Positions 46,168 to 58,215 of a stretch of DNA of 64,000 nucleotides are shown one piece after another. Where the stretch lies: the NCBI GenBank assembly GCA_035222895.1, contig JAVYIG010002121.1:169501-233500 (forward strand), read 5' to 3'. Numbering within the stretch: position 1 is the first letter of the stretch; each line of letters opens with the position of its first letter. The DNA is from Strongylocentrotus droebachiensis. Taxonomy: Eukaryota > Echinodermata > Echinoidea > Camarodonta > Strongylocentrotidae. Both the position numbers and the translations under genes were made by a program. The notes beneath the pieces were generated by a model that was given only the letters and a program-made list of their open reading frames with translations, made no database searches and was not told where the DNA came from.

Positions 46168-46470
46168 GTAATATCGAAAATAATATCGCTAGTGATATTC
46201 GTTTGTCTCGCAATGTGGTCAATAAGGAATCTTAAAGTTCACGATGTTTCGTGCGCTACTGCAACACTTCGTCAGGTGATAAAAACTACTGTGAGCAAGG
46301 GTCTTTTATACTTTACGGGAGGACCGGCGGAGCGGTCTATAATAGACAGTAGTTTTTATCACCTGACGAAGTGTTGCAGTAGCGCACGAAACGTCGTGAA
46401 CTTTTAGATTCCTTATTGACCACATTGCGAGACAAACGAATATCACTAGCGATATTATTTTCGATACTAC
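46168..46470. mobile_element. fold-back element, two 125-bp arms and 53-bp spacer
   Basis: The left arm 46168-46292 and right arm 46346-46470 are reverse complements over 125 bp with only about four mismatches (for example GATGTTTCGTG against CACGAAACGTC). The spacer is GC-richer (GGACCGGCGGAGCGGTC). A 13-bp direct repeat TAAGACAGTAATA lies at 46161-46173, overlapping the left end, and at 46498-46510, 28 bp beyond the right arm. High arm identity means recent origin or gene conversion. Each arm carries a CTGACGA ... GAAAC arrangement reminiscent of the hammerhead ribozyme core (see findings). No coding frame makes sense; the small frames are arm mirror images. Confidence 0.85.
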
Positions 46471-46649
46471 ATCCGCAATGAGTAATATATTTAGCATTAA
46501 GACAGTAATACATCACTAATATTGACCATGTTTGTAACACCACCCATGGATTGGATTAGGTTAAGTGACCGTAAGATTGAGCAATGCATTACCAAATAGT
46601 ACCTTGAGCAAGAGTGACATTTACATCCTTAACTGTTTATTAGGAATCT

Positions 46650-46725
46650 ATGATATTGTTGTTATCAATATTATTATCATCATCATTATTGAAATCATTA
46701 TCAATATTATTGTTATCATTAGAAA
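46650..46725. repeat. ATT/ATC low-complexity tract
   Basis: Imperfect ATT, ATC and ATTGTT trinucleotides typical of SINE tails and simple-sequence decay. Confidence 0.8.
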
Positions 46726-46804
46726 TCCAGAAGTTCTATATAACCTCTTAAATTTAGACAAGCAATGTATAGAATCATAGAGATGCGAACAAAATCAATC
46801 AATC

Positions 46805-47010
46805 TTTAAAGAAGATTGCCTCTTCCTAGGATTACCATCCTGTCACCTGGATTAGAGTTATCCCTACCCCCCAGGGAGGAGGATATAAATGGGTTCAGGT
46901 CCGGTCTCTTAATCCCAGGTAGTGGGCTTGGTTGGTACCAAAAAGCCAAATTGGGGGCTAAGATCGGATGATGTACTTTAGTCCTGTAAACATGAGGTAG
47001 GTTCACACGA
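46805..47010. repeat. GC-richer dispersed-repeat-like block
   Basis: It includes GATTGCCTCTTCCTAGG, CCCCCAGGGAGGAGGATATA, AATGGGTTCAGG, and GGTTGGTACCAAAAAGCC. The 'gcctct...ccagg...ataaatggg' order recalls the SINE body noted at 26.6 kb. No ends could be set. Confidence 0.35.
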
Positions 47011-47677
47011 GAGGACATAAACTTTAAGTTTAGCTCATGGTTTTAAACTTTGATTTTATCTTATAGGTAAGGATCATGTGGGAGCACTTGTTTCCAAACT
47101 TTAAATTTCTAATAGTTTCAAAACCAGTGCTTAGTCTTATGGTTGATGGGAAGTCTTCAAGCAGTAGGGTTCCTCACTTGAAGGTACCTGCCGTGTGAAT
47201 TCAACATAGTTGGAGCTTTTGCTAGCTTACAGTGATGCAGTTTCAATGGCTGTTTGCTAGATTTCTAGTTTACAATTTACAAATACTGGTTGTTGTGTTC
47301 CCATGTGAACTCTCGTCATTCTCTGTGGATTGCTTCCGCTAACATAAAACTTAAAATTGCACATGTTTCATGCGAACATAGCTATGATTAGTTATAGCTG
47401 GGTTGGGTCTAATTGGGCTAATCTCTAAGATGATGAGAAATGGTTTAGTGTGTCATACGATCAGCCATTGAAGAGGTGTTGGACCGATAAGAGGGATTAT
47501 GTCAGTGATCTCTGGATAAATGGATAATTGATATCATTTCTACAAATGTATCTAAAGCAGATAGAGCTGCTCCCCTAACCCAGACACAAAAGCATATAAC
47601 GTTACACATATCATTTATTATATCCCTCATGTATAGTTGTTTGCATTGATATTGTACAGAGCAAGAAAAAGGTATAG

Positions 47678-47708
47678 ATAAGTACTATCTACCTGAGATA
47701 GTACTTAT
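47678..47708. repeat. perfect 13-bp hairpin
   Basis: ATAAGTACTATCT, spacer ACCTG, then AGATAGTACTTAT. The arms are perfectly inverted. The isolated stem could be a small fold-back relic. Confidence 0.8.
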
Positions 47709-47957
47709 TGTAAAGTAATTTTTTGCTGCTACCCCACTTGCCCACCCTTGCCCATTGAATACGCATAGCAAAGTAGGTCACGCAAAATGTCAAAGTAGCC
47801 CCGAGATCACCTCGGCGATGATAGTTTGCACCATTACCCTCGTAGTCGATTAATATTTGCTTACTATTTTTTCACTTTATTATCACATTTGTTTAATTTT
47901 TTTTTTTTTTTTGGGGGGGGGGGGCTTGTATTTGGTGGCTTGTATTTTGAAGTCCAT

Positions 47958-48036
47958 CATCTGTTGAGAGCCAGAAAGGCATAATCTGACATACTGTTAC
48001 ATGGAGTTAACGCCCTTCTGGTTCTCAACAGACATG
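47958..48036. repeat. ~79-bp hairpin family, best copy
   Basis: Left arm CATCTGTTGAGAGCCAGAAA then GGCAT. Right arm AACGCCCTTCTGGTTCTCAA then CAGACATG. Arms of about 25 bp pair with three or four mismatches across a loop of about 30 nt (ends TTACATGGAGTT). It is used as the reference for the family. A further left-arm-like segment, TCTTCTGATGAGGACTAGAA then GGACAT, follows at 48040-48065. Confidence 0.85.
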
Positions 48037-48694
48037 ACATCTTCTGATGAGGACTAGAAGGACATTTTTTTATTTCGCAATTGCTTTAAAATTAAGTAGA
48101 AAACTGATAATGACCTGTTATATTTGTGTCAATATTACTTGAATTTTTCCTCCCAGCTCAAATTTCAGTGATTCAAATTAATTACCCTCCTATTGTATGA
48201 TGGCCCATGTATGACTCACATAATAATAAGATTACTGGTATAAGTAAATGTTTCCAGAATCAGAGTGCTTGCCAATGTTTAGTCCTCCAGAAGATAATAC
48301 ATGAGAGTCAGGTGTATCTTGTAATTACAAAAAGCTATGATTCACAAGAGACTCTTAATCAGATGAACTTTTGATATCAGGATTATTCCACCATTTTAGT
48401 TTCCTTAGGCTTTCATTTAGGGCCAAAACAGGTATTTTGTGACAGATAAGTGTATAATCAAGGTATAACTGGATACTCACATATAGGTATTACATTAATA
48501 TATATGTATATTATACTCCTCTGAGTAGTGAGATAAAGTTTCATATCATATTCCCTTCTGTTATGTAGTAAACACATTTCAAACATGTACTTTATATTGT
48601 GGTTGACTAAGAAATTCAAGAAAGCAAAACTACATATGACAATTTGACTGTAATCTCTATCTTCATCAGTATGATATTACATACTTGGGTTGAA

Positions 48695-48860
48695 CTAGAA
48701 ATTCAAGAAATAACACTTGGATCGTGTGTCACTGACAGATCTTAAAGAGGTCAAATCTTCATAATTTGATATGTCTAGAGGCAGATTGAGAGCAAGAGAA
48801 TCCTGGGGCAATTCTGTGTCTTCCCCAGGAAACTGACCCTTGTTAGGGAGGGTAGGTCCT
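48695..48860 (-). CDS. candidate minus-strand exon, unrecognised
   Basis: On the minus strand, after acceptor-like GCCCTGGACCTACCCAG, an open frame runs to TAG at 48695-48697. It includes GPTLPNKGQFPGEDTELPQD then SLALNLPLDISNYEDLTSLR. The composition is protein-like and GC is above the flanks. Two other minus frames are open just upstream (about 48860-48960), so the true frame is uncertain. No AATAAA lies within 60 nt of the stop. The last 30 bp, including the stop, match a segment at about 48605-48640 (GAAATTCAAGAAA), suggesting local duplication. Confidence 0.3.
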
Positions 48861-48999
48861 GGGTAGGTCCAGGGCATGCCTTATCCTGCTCCAAGGCTGC
48901 GTGCGCTCAACGTCTCGTTCCGTGACTTCATCATAATTGGGGATAACTCTGCTCTCAATTCGACGTTTAATATTCAGAGGACTAGCTACCCATGACAAG

Positions 49000-50590
49000 C
49001 AATCAGGGAAGTCGTTTGGAAGTTGGGTTAATTACTTGAACAACATGTGATTGCCAAGACCCTAACTTGTACGTGCCTTAGGAGAGGTTGACTTTCGTGA
49101 GACCTCAAGCTCTCTCTTTGAACTTGATGTTGGAGTAATAGATGTTTAACGTGATGAGATTACAAGCTTATTTTAGAAGGTGTCCTGCGGTGGGACTATT
49201 CTCTAATGTTTTAAAAGGAAACCTTCATCCATGTGCAGCCAGACAACAGCCAGGGCCAGGAACCTGACTTGGCAGTTTCATTGAACATGCCTGACGTCTT
49301 TTAATGGTTTTCCTTGGAAAAAAAATTGTTCATAATTAAGCAAACAGTCATGCAGTGTCAATGTAATAGCTAAACAAAAGCATGGCATTAGCAAAATCAT
49401 TGAGACTATTTGATATTCACGATCAAATATATATCAATAAGCTTTGATATACTTCCTACTAACATTGATCAGTTCAATAGAGGTGCATTTAACAGGTAGA
49501 GCAAGGAGTTAGGGTAGAGCTGGCATGTGAGGTATTATGATTTGGCTTTCCCCTCCCCCCACCCCTTCACATTAGGCGACCTTCTTGTCACCCCCACCTG
49601 TTAAGCTGAGGACAGTACAAACCGCAATCCTGCTCCACTACGAGGAATGACACAGCAAACGAGACTCATTGTAACCACCCAAGCTAGCTCTAAGATTGTG
49701 TAAACCTTGCTAATCAGCAGAAGATAGTTTTTTCATGGACTGCTTTTCAGCATTGTACTCCTTATTTTCTTCTGTGGCATAGGAGCAACGAGGATTGTGT
49801 TGCATATGGTTTTTGTGAATGTTGTTTTTACTGCTGTAACAAGCGTTATCGTGCTGTGACTATGTTCCGTCAGAGATAACAATCATGCAGTCACAGGATT
49901 TACCTCATCACCTTAACTCTGCTTTAACGTGATGCAGCCTCTGTCATTCTATTCTCGTAGCATCAACTCTAGGAGACTTTTTTTGTATATATTCAGCATT
50001 GCTTTAAGAAATTAGACGGAGACCTTTTTTGTTTTGTCAGTGACTTTTAAACTTATTTTGGATTACTCATGCATGGGGGATTTTTGAGGAAGAAGAAGCA
50101 ACATAAGTTCACCAAGTGTTCATTGTTTAGAAAAGTGCATGCAAAAGTCAATCTTACTTTGTCTACGTGTGGGACTGAGGCAAAGACGGGAACCATTTTG
50201 TGCACAAAACTTGTATCCGTGCCAACTTTACCCTTTCCTCGTGTTGCTCACTCATTAATGTGAGAAAAAGATTGCCATGGTGTGATCACGCTAAATGTAC
50301 TGGTAAATGTATTAGCAAAATTTCAGTTTCACTTCATTTGAATGTTGACAAATATTTGCTGGCATAATTAAGTGGATGCAATGGATGGGCATCATTTGAG
50401 GTGGAATCAGTACAGCAGCATTGTCCTACATAGCAACTTATAAAGCTTTGCCATTTGTGGAGATTTGTTTTATTAATTCACCTGGAATTGAGAACCTTTG
50501 TGACATCCACATGTGTGAGGATCATTAAACTTACATTGATATCATGATGGGATTAACTTTGGATTAACCAGCTTGTACCTGAATGTATTA
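49000..50590. other. stretch without a recognised gene
   Basis: Mixed composition. The plus frame at 50069-50263 (64 aa) is moderately protein-like but lacks splice signals and domains. No repeats with definable ends. Confidence 0.45.
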
Positions 50591-50599
50591 TTTTCCAAG

Positions 50600-50657
50600 G
50601 CAGCAGGAGCACATCTCCATGCCCATAATGATCCCAAGACTGGGATTTATGATTGGG
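50600..50657 (+). CDS. candidate 58-bp coding exon
   Basis: Acceptor TGTATTATTTTCCAAG and donor GATTGGG/GTAAGT are both good. The frame starting at the first base is open: AAGAHLHAHNDPKTGIYDW plus one base. Entry phase 0 matches the exit phase of exon 27726-27812, so it could be the next exon of that gene (intron about 22.8 kb). A second frame (from CAG) is also open. The family is not recognised. Confidence 0.35.
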
Positions 50658-51260
50658 GTAAGTTGGTCTTTAATTTTTCGGTGTTCCCCCTCCTGCTATT
50701 GTGTAAGGTACCAGCATAGTCAAATGTATTATTGCTTTATAGCATGATATCAGATATACCTATACATTTAGCAACTATAATTACATTATTTCCTTATCTA
50801 AAGCAGTTTGACATTTCAATGATTATTGCTTCAAAATACTTAAGCACTGAATGTCACTTGTGATCTCATTTGAATTTGTGAATCTGTTCTCATTGATGTT
50901 TTCACCTGATATAGTTAACAGGAAGTGATTGTCTTCTGTATACAAGATCACCTAAAATGTTGATTTTTTCTTCTTCATAAGGTGAAATTCACTCTCACTC
51001 TCACTCTCTCTCTCTTTAAAGCTTCAATATCCTTTCTTTGCTTCTCTCTTCATTTCCTTATTGTTACAATAATACATCAGGAATAAGTTCACTCAACAAT
51101 ATAAAGCTTTTCTGATCTTTGGCACATATTATGAATTGAATAATAATGTTGTTTGCAAATGAGCATCTCTGGATTTCCCTGAGTGTATTAGACCTATTTC
51201 TTTCCTACTATAATCTCTATATAATCTCTATATTACTGTTGCGAGATGAAGGTCCATTTA

Positions 51261-51411
51261 AGAGGTCAACGGCAAGGACTTTGTAGGGATCACAAAGATG
51301 CCAACAAATTATTTGAAAAAATAAAATGAGAAACTCTTTGCCATCTCCAAATTGTCAATGACACTTCCACAAGTTTGTGTGACCTCTCGTGAGGTCAATG
51401 GCAAGGAATTA
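51261..51411. repeat. diverged direct repeat pair
   Basis: GAGGTCAACGGCAAGGACTT at 51262 and GAGGTCAATGGCAAGGAATT at 51391 begin two related segments of about 40 bp. The pair is 129 bp apart. Confidence 0.6.
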
Positions 51412-52949
51412 GTGCGGATAGCCAAGAGGGCTTAATCAAATAATATTCTTTATTTCCCACTCACATCTGTGAGTCTCTTGATCCTCTTTCTACCTTGTCC
51501 TTGATCACATGACTGGATTAAGAATAGATTAAAGTGTGCAGTCATTGATAGGAAGTAAGCTTAGGTATCTAATTGCTTTCTAAACTTAGACCCAACACCT
51601 CCACTGTTTGCTCTTAACACTTCGACAGCTAGGGCACAAATGCATTTTAACACATGGACTTTCATATCCACTCTCTGCTGTTCAGACATTCACATTAAAG
51701 TGTTTTGGGTGGATCTGATTTTTTTTTAATTAAATCTACCAATCACATTTTGCTTTGGGAGTTTAGGAAGTGGGCAAGCACATGCCGTTTGGCCCCTCCC
51801 CCCCCCCCCCCCTCAGTCACACCAAAATATGATTAACATGAAAAGTACTACTGGTACTTTCTTTGACATTAGACTAAACATGCAAGGTATTTTGGTTGAT
51901 TTGTTTGTTTTACCTGACTGCTAAGAAATCATGTGTGTACTTGTAAATAAGCAACCAGTGGACCGAGGGCTATAGTAGAGTTGTTGATGTAATATGGTCA
52001 TCAGGTATACACAATCTTGAACGCTGTAAGTAATATATGGAACAAATTACATGAAACTTTCCCAAGGTCAAGGATGAAAATGATAAGAAGATGCTCTGGA
52101 CTTTATATTAAACAAAGAGTTAATGATTTGGACAGATATGTTGCACATTGTATTGACATCATTTATCATGAATAAGCTGTTTTCTTTCAAATTGAATTCA
52201 GTTTTTGAATAGAGGCTTGCACTTTTCAATAACAGATATAGCTTCCAACTTAAACAGATGAAACAGCATTTTTTAAGCAGAGAAGAGTGTTTCATTACAT
52301 ATGATACTAAAGACACCAAACCACTGAATGGATTGTGGTCAGTTTGATTTTTGATTAGTGATTAAATTGCTGTTTTTTTCTCAGTAAACTAAAACCTAGC
52401 TATTAGCATGGTGATGTTTTACCTTGTCTTCCAATCGGCCAATTAGAAGACTAGAAAGACTATACTTTGTAAGCTAACCTTAGCTTTTCATCTGTGGAGA
52501 TCAAATAACACACTATTGAAAACCTGAGATTTATGGCTATCCTTGCAATTCTATCCACACATTATTTAAGTGCAATAACATGGAACAGAATATATAATTA
52601 AAGAATGCTCCAATCTTCTGAGAAATGATGTAAGAGTTTGGTAAAAGGCCTGAAAGTACTTTTTCCAGCGATCACAACAATTGATATTGCTGTACAATAA
52701 CCTTTTCCACCATTTGCTTTCTCTCATTACAAAGCGTAATTACCATCTTGACTATGTTTGTCTGCTATTAGAGTTGTTTTCTAAGTTACTGACATCAACC
52801 ACTAAATAGGAGTTCTGGCAAGTGGCCAGCAGGGAAGGGGGTCAAAAAGGGACAGTTTATAATATTATGTATCAAAGAGTACAGTTTTAGTTGCAGCAAT
52901 ATAAAATATCAGCTTAAACAGGATCACATTAATCAGGATAATTATATTA
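51412..52949. other. AT-rich stretch without a gene
   Basis: It holds a C run at about 51798-51812 and nothing else with support. The 83-aa minus frame at 52068-52319 is hydrophobic, AT-driven sequence without a signature. Confidence 0.5.
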
Positions 52950-53027
52950 ACTATTCGGTGCCAGAAGGAAATTAAATTGTGTAGTTTTAACACAGAATAG
53001 ACACCCTTCTGGCTCTGAACAGATGAT
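52950..53027. repeat. ~78-bp hairpin family, copy 7
   Basis: Right arm ACACCCTTCTGGCTCTGAAC then AGATGATAT is close to consensus. The left arm is decayed, retaining GGTGCCAGAAGGAAATTAA. The loop includes TAGTTTTAAC as in other copies. Confidence 0.65.
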
Positions 53028-53060
53028 ATGCTGTGCTCCTATATCCCTAATTCTTGTTAA

Positions 53061-53420
53061 AGGTAAAGAACAGTAATGGTCATGCGATTGCATTGTGAAA
53101 GAAACGTTGTGGAATCGATCAGAAAAGGTTGATCATCTAGCATCTGCAAGGTTCTGGAATCATCAAAATGATAAGAAATTTGGCCCATTCTTTGTAAAGT
53201 TACAAGCACTATACACAGAAAGATGTATACGGGACTACCCTATATCTCTCACACGACCATGAGAGAAACAAATTTACCAAATATATGAATTAGTAGGCGG
53301 TTTCCCGGCAAATTTGTTATCATCATGTATTAGTCAAGACATATTCTTTCACATGATTGGTAATGAGAGCTTCCATTTCATTTTTTGAAATTGGGGCGTT
53401 ACCAATACTGGTCTTTACCT
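53061..53420. mobile_element. TTAA-flanked MITE (Kolobok/T2-like), 360 bp
   Basis: TTAA lies at 53057-53060 and 53421-53424. The ends AGGTAAAGAACAGTAATGGT and ACCAATACTGGTCTTTACCT are inverted with two or three mismatches. The full end is TTAAAGG, as in the elements at 4050 and 19654. It sits only 30 bp right of a hairpin-family copy. There is no coding capacity. Confidence 0.85.
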
Positions 53421-54551
53421 TTAATAATGCCCTTTTTTCCTAATGTTTTATCACTCGCGCAGTATTTCTTATATATAGGTATATGATTAATTGTTGAGCA
53501 CCACATTGACACATCTCATGTTTCTCTTTGTTTCTAACCCTTTTCAATGTAGACATATTGATGTTTTCAATTAAATGTATGTTGGAAACAAGTAAGATGT
53601 GTATTTTCACTGCTCACTCAGAGCAGTTTTAATGCATTTTTATATATTTTGACAGTTCAAATAACTGGTAGCAGGCTAAAATGTAATTGTCTCCTCTTCT
53701 TACATATCATTAAGAATGACAGCAAAGAGCCAGCTGGTCATTGATGAAGAAAGCGGCAGTACAGCCTGCTAAAGTTGTTTTACTATGTTCCAATTCTCCT
53801 CATGTCCTGAGCCTCTCCACCTAATCTCTTTCAAACAAACCTTACTCCAATCTCCACTTGTAATGATCCACCTTCAGGATTTAAGGATTTGTACCTGTCT
53901 ATTAATCTGACACAAGGCAGTGTTTGCAAAGTCCAATGGACCATTGTACATGCTCACATCTAACTTGATCGCAAAGATTTTCCAGAAATGATCTCATGCA
54001 ATGTCAATACCGTATTGTATATTCCATAAAAATCAAGCTTGGATTAAGTTATGTTCTCACATTTGAAGAGGTGATGGACAAGAATTTTGAAATTGCCTCT
54101 GGTTGATTTTGTGAAAAGTCCTTGCGATCACATGGTCTTCTTTTATGACCAGAATGTACCCTGTACACAACAAGCATCTAATCCATAATCTACTCAAATA
54201 GCGACTGTGATAAATAATCAGCAAATACACTTAATTACTCTAAAAAGAAAACTTGGTAGCCAATTGAAAGGGTTTCAATAATGCAAAACGTATCAACTTT
54301 TCCTTATGATATCTATTGCCTAGACTTTAAAAAGAATCTTATTATTCATAATATGCAATATTTGACTAGGGGGCAAAAAGAGTCATGAAGTTGATATGCT
54401 TGCATTCAGGAGATGGCTTTTGTCCAACTAAAATTGCAGCACCCTGATTTTATAAATGCTGAAGTACCAATACAAAATGTAATAATTTTGGATAATATTC
54501 TAAATTCTTCCAGATGGTAGAGACCACGATGTGAATGACATTTGTATCATG

Positions 54552-54670
54552 AGGTGGCAGAGTTGGGAGGGGTACAATCAGCTTCCTTGAAACCTAATGC
54601 TTCCCCCATTATTTATATAATTTTCGATATTGTGACCCCTTCTTTAAAAAAATCTTGGATCTGTGCCTAG
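54552..54670. repeat. possible decayed hAT-like MITE
   Basis: The right side, AAAATCTTGGATCTGTGCCTA, parallels the right end AAATTCCTGGATCCGCGCCTG of the elements at 1.1 and 17.6 kb. The left side, GAGGTGGCAGAGTTGGGAGG, is a weak match to the left end. Old copy, no duplication visible. Confidence 0.4.
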
Positions 54671-54698
54671 ACTCGAGGTTTGTTTTGTTGTCTTCCAG

Positions 54699-54840
54699 AT
54701 ATTTGTTCATGGAGGAGATTAAGATGAAGAGGAGGAGGATAGATGATATGAGATCAGAGCAGGAAGAAGATAGTTCATTACAGGGTGACATTGAATTAAC
54801 ATTGAGAGAGGATATATGTCTTCAGATCACATTATATTAA
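54699..54840 (+). CDS. candidate coding exon, basic then acidic
   Basis: A good acceptor, GTTTTGTTGTCTTCCAG, precedes an open frame YLFMEEIKMKRRRIDDMRSE then QEEDSSLQGDIELTLRED and on to TAA at 54838-54840. A KMKRRR cluster looks like a nuclear-localisation or DNA-contact segment, followed by an acidic patch. The first base completes a codon begun by a preceding exon with two leftover bases; none of the other plus-strand candidates upstream ends that way. It could be a terminal exon (no AATAAA nearby) or use an internal donor. The family is not recognised. Confidence 0.35.
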
Positions 54841-57640
54841 CATTTCAAAACATCAAGAAACACGTTGCAAAGATTTGATTAAAAGAGTTCACTCTATCAT
54901 GAACATGAAATATAAAGTTTGATGCTTGCTCTTTGCCAACAAATGCTCCAGGGAAACTGTATAAAAAAACTGCATCATTCTCCCAACCAGTCCTTAAACT
55001 TGCCTGAGTTTAACTTGTGGAAACAGTTCTAGCTAATACATCAAGCACCACATTGAACTGGCTTGCTCTTAGGGTTAATTGTTGCAGGGCTCATTTTCTG
55101 GATGAGATATAGGACTAGTTTGACAATCTTTGCGAATGAAAACATGCCTACCGATCATTTCTTCTCATGATTTTCCCCCAATGAAATGAATCCAGTTGGA
55201 TTCACTCTCTCTGAAGTCCACAGCTGACATCTTGGTCTATGTATATCAAAATTGCTTACATTAAGTCAGGTTATTTGACTTTCATTTTACAATGGCTCTA
55301 TCTAAGTGTTAAGATAGCTAGTTTATCCTGTAGAAGGTTAGACATTGCATTGCAGGAGATATACATATCTACATCCTATCCATGGGACTTAATGACCGTA
55401 ACCAGACTGTTATCTGGCTTTATTTTTCAGCCATGTTCCAAGACACACTATTATCCACAAACTGGGCCACCCTCATCACTGAGCCACAATGCTTATACAA
55501 TCATGTATGCATGTAGTACTTTAATCCTCGTACCTCTTATGTTAAGAAGATCTGAATGTATTATAAAGGTGTTCCAAGGTTTAATTTTTTTTTAAACAAT
55601 GAAAGCAGCGCTTGGCAAATTTCACTTGGTTAATGGCGTGATAAATCTCCATACTGTTCTAGGTAATATGATCAATGAAGTACTTCAGTTCATTTTTGTG
55701 TATATTCACAAGCTTTACTATCATCAGCCAATTACTGTTTCACAGAAATTGAGGGGAAAAAAAAAATCAAAAAATGTGTGAATTCAACATGGTACATTTT
55801 GTAGGCTTCTATTGTTCTCTGTCGAGTGTGAACTTGTGATACAAACAAAACCCAGGATAGAATGGCAAACATGAAAATCAAAAAAAAAGTTTGAATATGG
55901 GTCTGAAAACAGGAAATAAACAAGCAATAAACTTCATACTTAATTCCAGTATCCGTTCAATGCAATTTATTAATGTCTAAGATATTATTCAATTTTTTTT
56001 ATTTTTTTTAAAAAATCTATTGCACAATATAGACACAAATGACAATGTTTTATCCAGTAGGCAAAATGCATGTATTTGTACATATATCATTGAAAATATT
56101 GATTCATGTTAATTTATATTCAATTGAAAGGGAAGATTTATGAGTGAAGGTAAACTTGTTATGTGCTCAAAAACAGCATTTCTTCTGCTTCTCAAAATCT
56201 AACATGAACATAGTGTGATGCCATTGTCATTACAACCGACTTCAAACCAGCGTTCTTTGACAGAAAATCACATTTTAAGGACCTACCATACAGCCATGCC
56301 CTTTTAGTACAATGCACTGCCCTCATTGATCAACTTTGGGAAGTGTATGCTAAGATTGTGATGTCATCAATGACTCAGTCATGACATGAGAGGTATCAGG
56401 TCCCACATGGGATTGGCAGCGATAGGCTTTTGATACCTGACCTCATATCATAGTCTCCTTGCAACTCTTATTCACTCTCCTTCCTATCCAATCTTTAATC
56501 ACATTTAATCAGTCATATCCTAATTGGTTTATTTTTCTACCTTTTGTCATAAGAGTGTTAAAATCTTTGCATTATACCTTCTTCTCTTCAATCTCTAGTA
56601 CATTGAGATTAGCTAGGCTTATTTTTCTTTGGATGCCTAGAAGGCCAGCAGGTCCCTCTTCCTTTTTTTGTATGAATACTTTTGATAAAACCTTGTTGTG
56701 ATCCATCGGCATCATACCAGAACCCACTACAGTTATTATTCATATTCCTCTATCCACGTGGCCTCAAATATCTGAAGCTTTTGTTAGATTTCTTTTCATG
56801 GTATATGATGCGTATAGGAATTCTTGCACCTTGTTTATAAATGCAGTAAAATAATAATTTCCCTTTGAGAATTCCTTTTCCTTTTCTCATCATGGCTCCT
56901 TCTTACTCCTTATTTGCAATTTGCTTTAATCTGTTAGGGTGGTTTTTATTTTAATTTTGCATGCATTTCCGATGAGTCTTATCTTGGGCTTAAATTAGCT
57001 GCTTAAATGACAAATCAAATCAATTTATATTTATGTGTTGATTCACTGCATAACTTATTGGCCTTGTTGGATGAACTCTATTCTATTTATATATAGCACA
57101 TGAATCATGTAATGTGGTCCTGATATATTTCTTCAGTATGACAATATAACATTTGGTGAACCATAAAACAAATCATATGAAATCAATTTCACACACTTTC
57201 ATATTTTTTTTCTCGCAGGAAATGTTGCAAGCATAGTGCATGTTCCCCTCAACAGCACATCTATTGCAACATACCGCAGTTCTTTAAAAAAATGTCACAT
57301 TATAGACTATAGATGGCAGGGTTTAACTTCACCAGAAGACAAGTCATTGAGCATCCTCGCTGTGTGCCTCTATCGTTCTACAGTTTCTTCCTGTCTTGTC
57401 AGCATTCTGTTATCCTTCCTTGGTCGGCCAAAGTGTCTCCTTCTCATGGCCAATTTCTTCATTTTTCTTGAGAGCTTGAATTGATTTGTTATCTTAACAG
57501 CTTTCTTCACAATTAAATTCAAATCTTTTGAATTGGTAAGATATTATGCTAATTTCCCACTGTAAATATGGACCTTAAACAAGATTCTAGAAGCCTAAAT
57601 CATATCTTAAATCACAATTTGCTTCTTAATGTAAAGGTAA
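54841..57640. other. AT-rich stretch without a supported gene
   Basis: Frames at 55239-55595 and 57236-57484 are long but have random-looking composition. A good acceptor (TTTTTTTTCTCGCAG) at about 57219 is followed by an early stop. One half of a dispersed repeat pair lies at 55926-55992. Confidence 0.45.
55926..55992. repeat. dispersed repeat, copy A (pair with 58874-58940)
   Basis: ATAAACTTCATACTTAATTC then CAGTATC, GCAATTTATT, ATGTCTAAGAT and ATTCAA are shared in order with 58874-58940, same orientation, about 85% identical over 67 bp. Confidence 0.8.
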
Positions 57641-57659
57641 GAGAGAAATGAAACAAAGT

Positions 57660-57815
57660 TACAGTTACTCTCTCTCTCTCTCTCTCTCTACATCTCTCTC
57701 TCTCTCTCTCTCTCTCTTTATCTCCCCTCTCTCTCTCTTTCTTTATCTCCCCTCTCTCTCTTTCTTTATCTCTCCTCTCTCTCTTTCTTTATCTCCTCTC
57801 CCTCTTTTAAAAAAT
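57660..57815. repeat. (CT)n / CTTT compound microsatellite
   Basis: Long imperfect CT runs with recurring TTTATCTCC interruptions. The 84-aa Ser/Leu-rich frame here is a translation of the repeat, not a gene. Confidence 0.9.
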
Positions 57816-57902
57816 CCCTTTTCATGTCCCTCTCTTTCTCTTGCTGTCATTCCTCATTCACCCCTTTCGGTGAACTGTGTCTCCAACACAGTCAAACATT
57901 AG

Positions 57903-57992
57903 CCAGGATATTGCACTAATTGCCCATTGCCACCCTGCAACAATCCTGACATGCCACCATGCATATCCTGTAGCGCTGACAGTGTGTTTTAA
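57903..57992 (+). CDS. candidate cysteine-rich exon
   Basis: It follows a pyrimidine-rich region and ACATTAG. The frame is PGYCTNCPLPPCNNPDMPPC then ISCSADSVF and TAA. Five Cys in 29 residues with the spacing C-x2-C-x4-C-x7-C-x2-C, and PPC repeats, resemble the end of a von Willebrand factor C-type or other extracellular Cys-rich module (inference). No poly(A) signal follows closely. The opposite strand is also open. If real, it belongs to a secreted or matrix protein. Confidence 0.3.
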   Translation, partial: PGYCTNCPLPPCNNPDMPPCISCSADSVF

Positions 57993-58215
57993 TCTTGTCT
58001 GTGCAGGATCTCTGTGGTGCATGACTTCAGTGTGATATGTTGTATTTCCTGGAAACTTGTACAACAAAATAATATGACAAATACCCTTCCAGACACTTGA
58101 TAAATTACTTATGTTTCATTTTACTGTCCCTACTTCTTCTGTTCTCTTGTCTATTCATCTTGATAGCACTAAAACATGATTCACCTGTTGTTTTTAATAT
58201 AAATGGCACTGCTTG

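Noticed and set aside
57648-57902. 84-aa Ser/Leu/Phe-rich frame.
   Set aside because: It is a translation of the (CT)n microsatellite.
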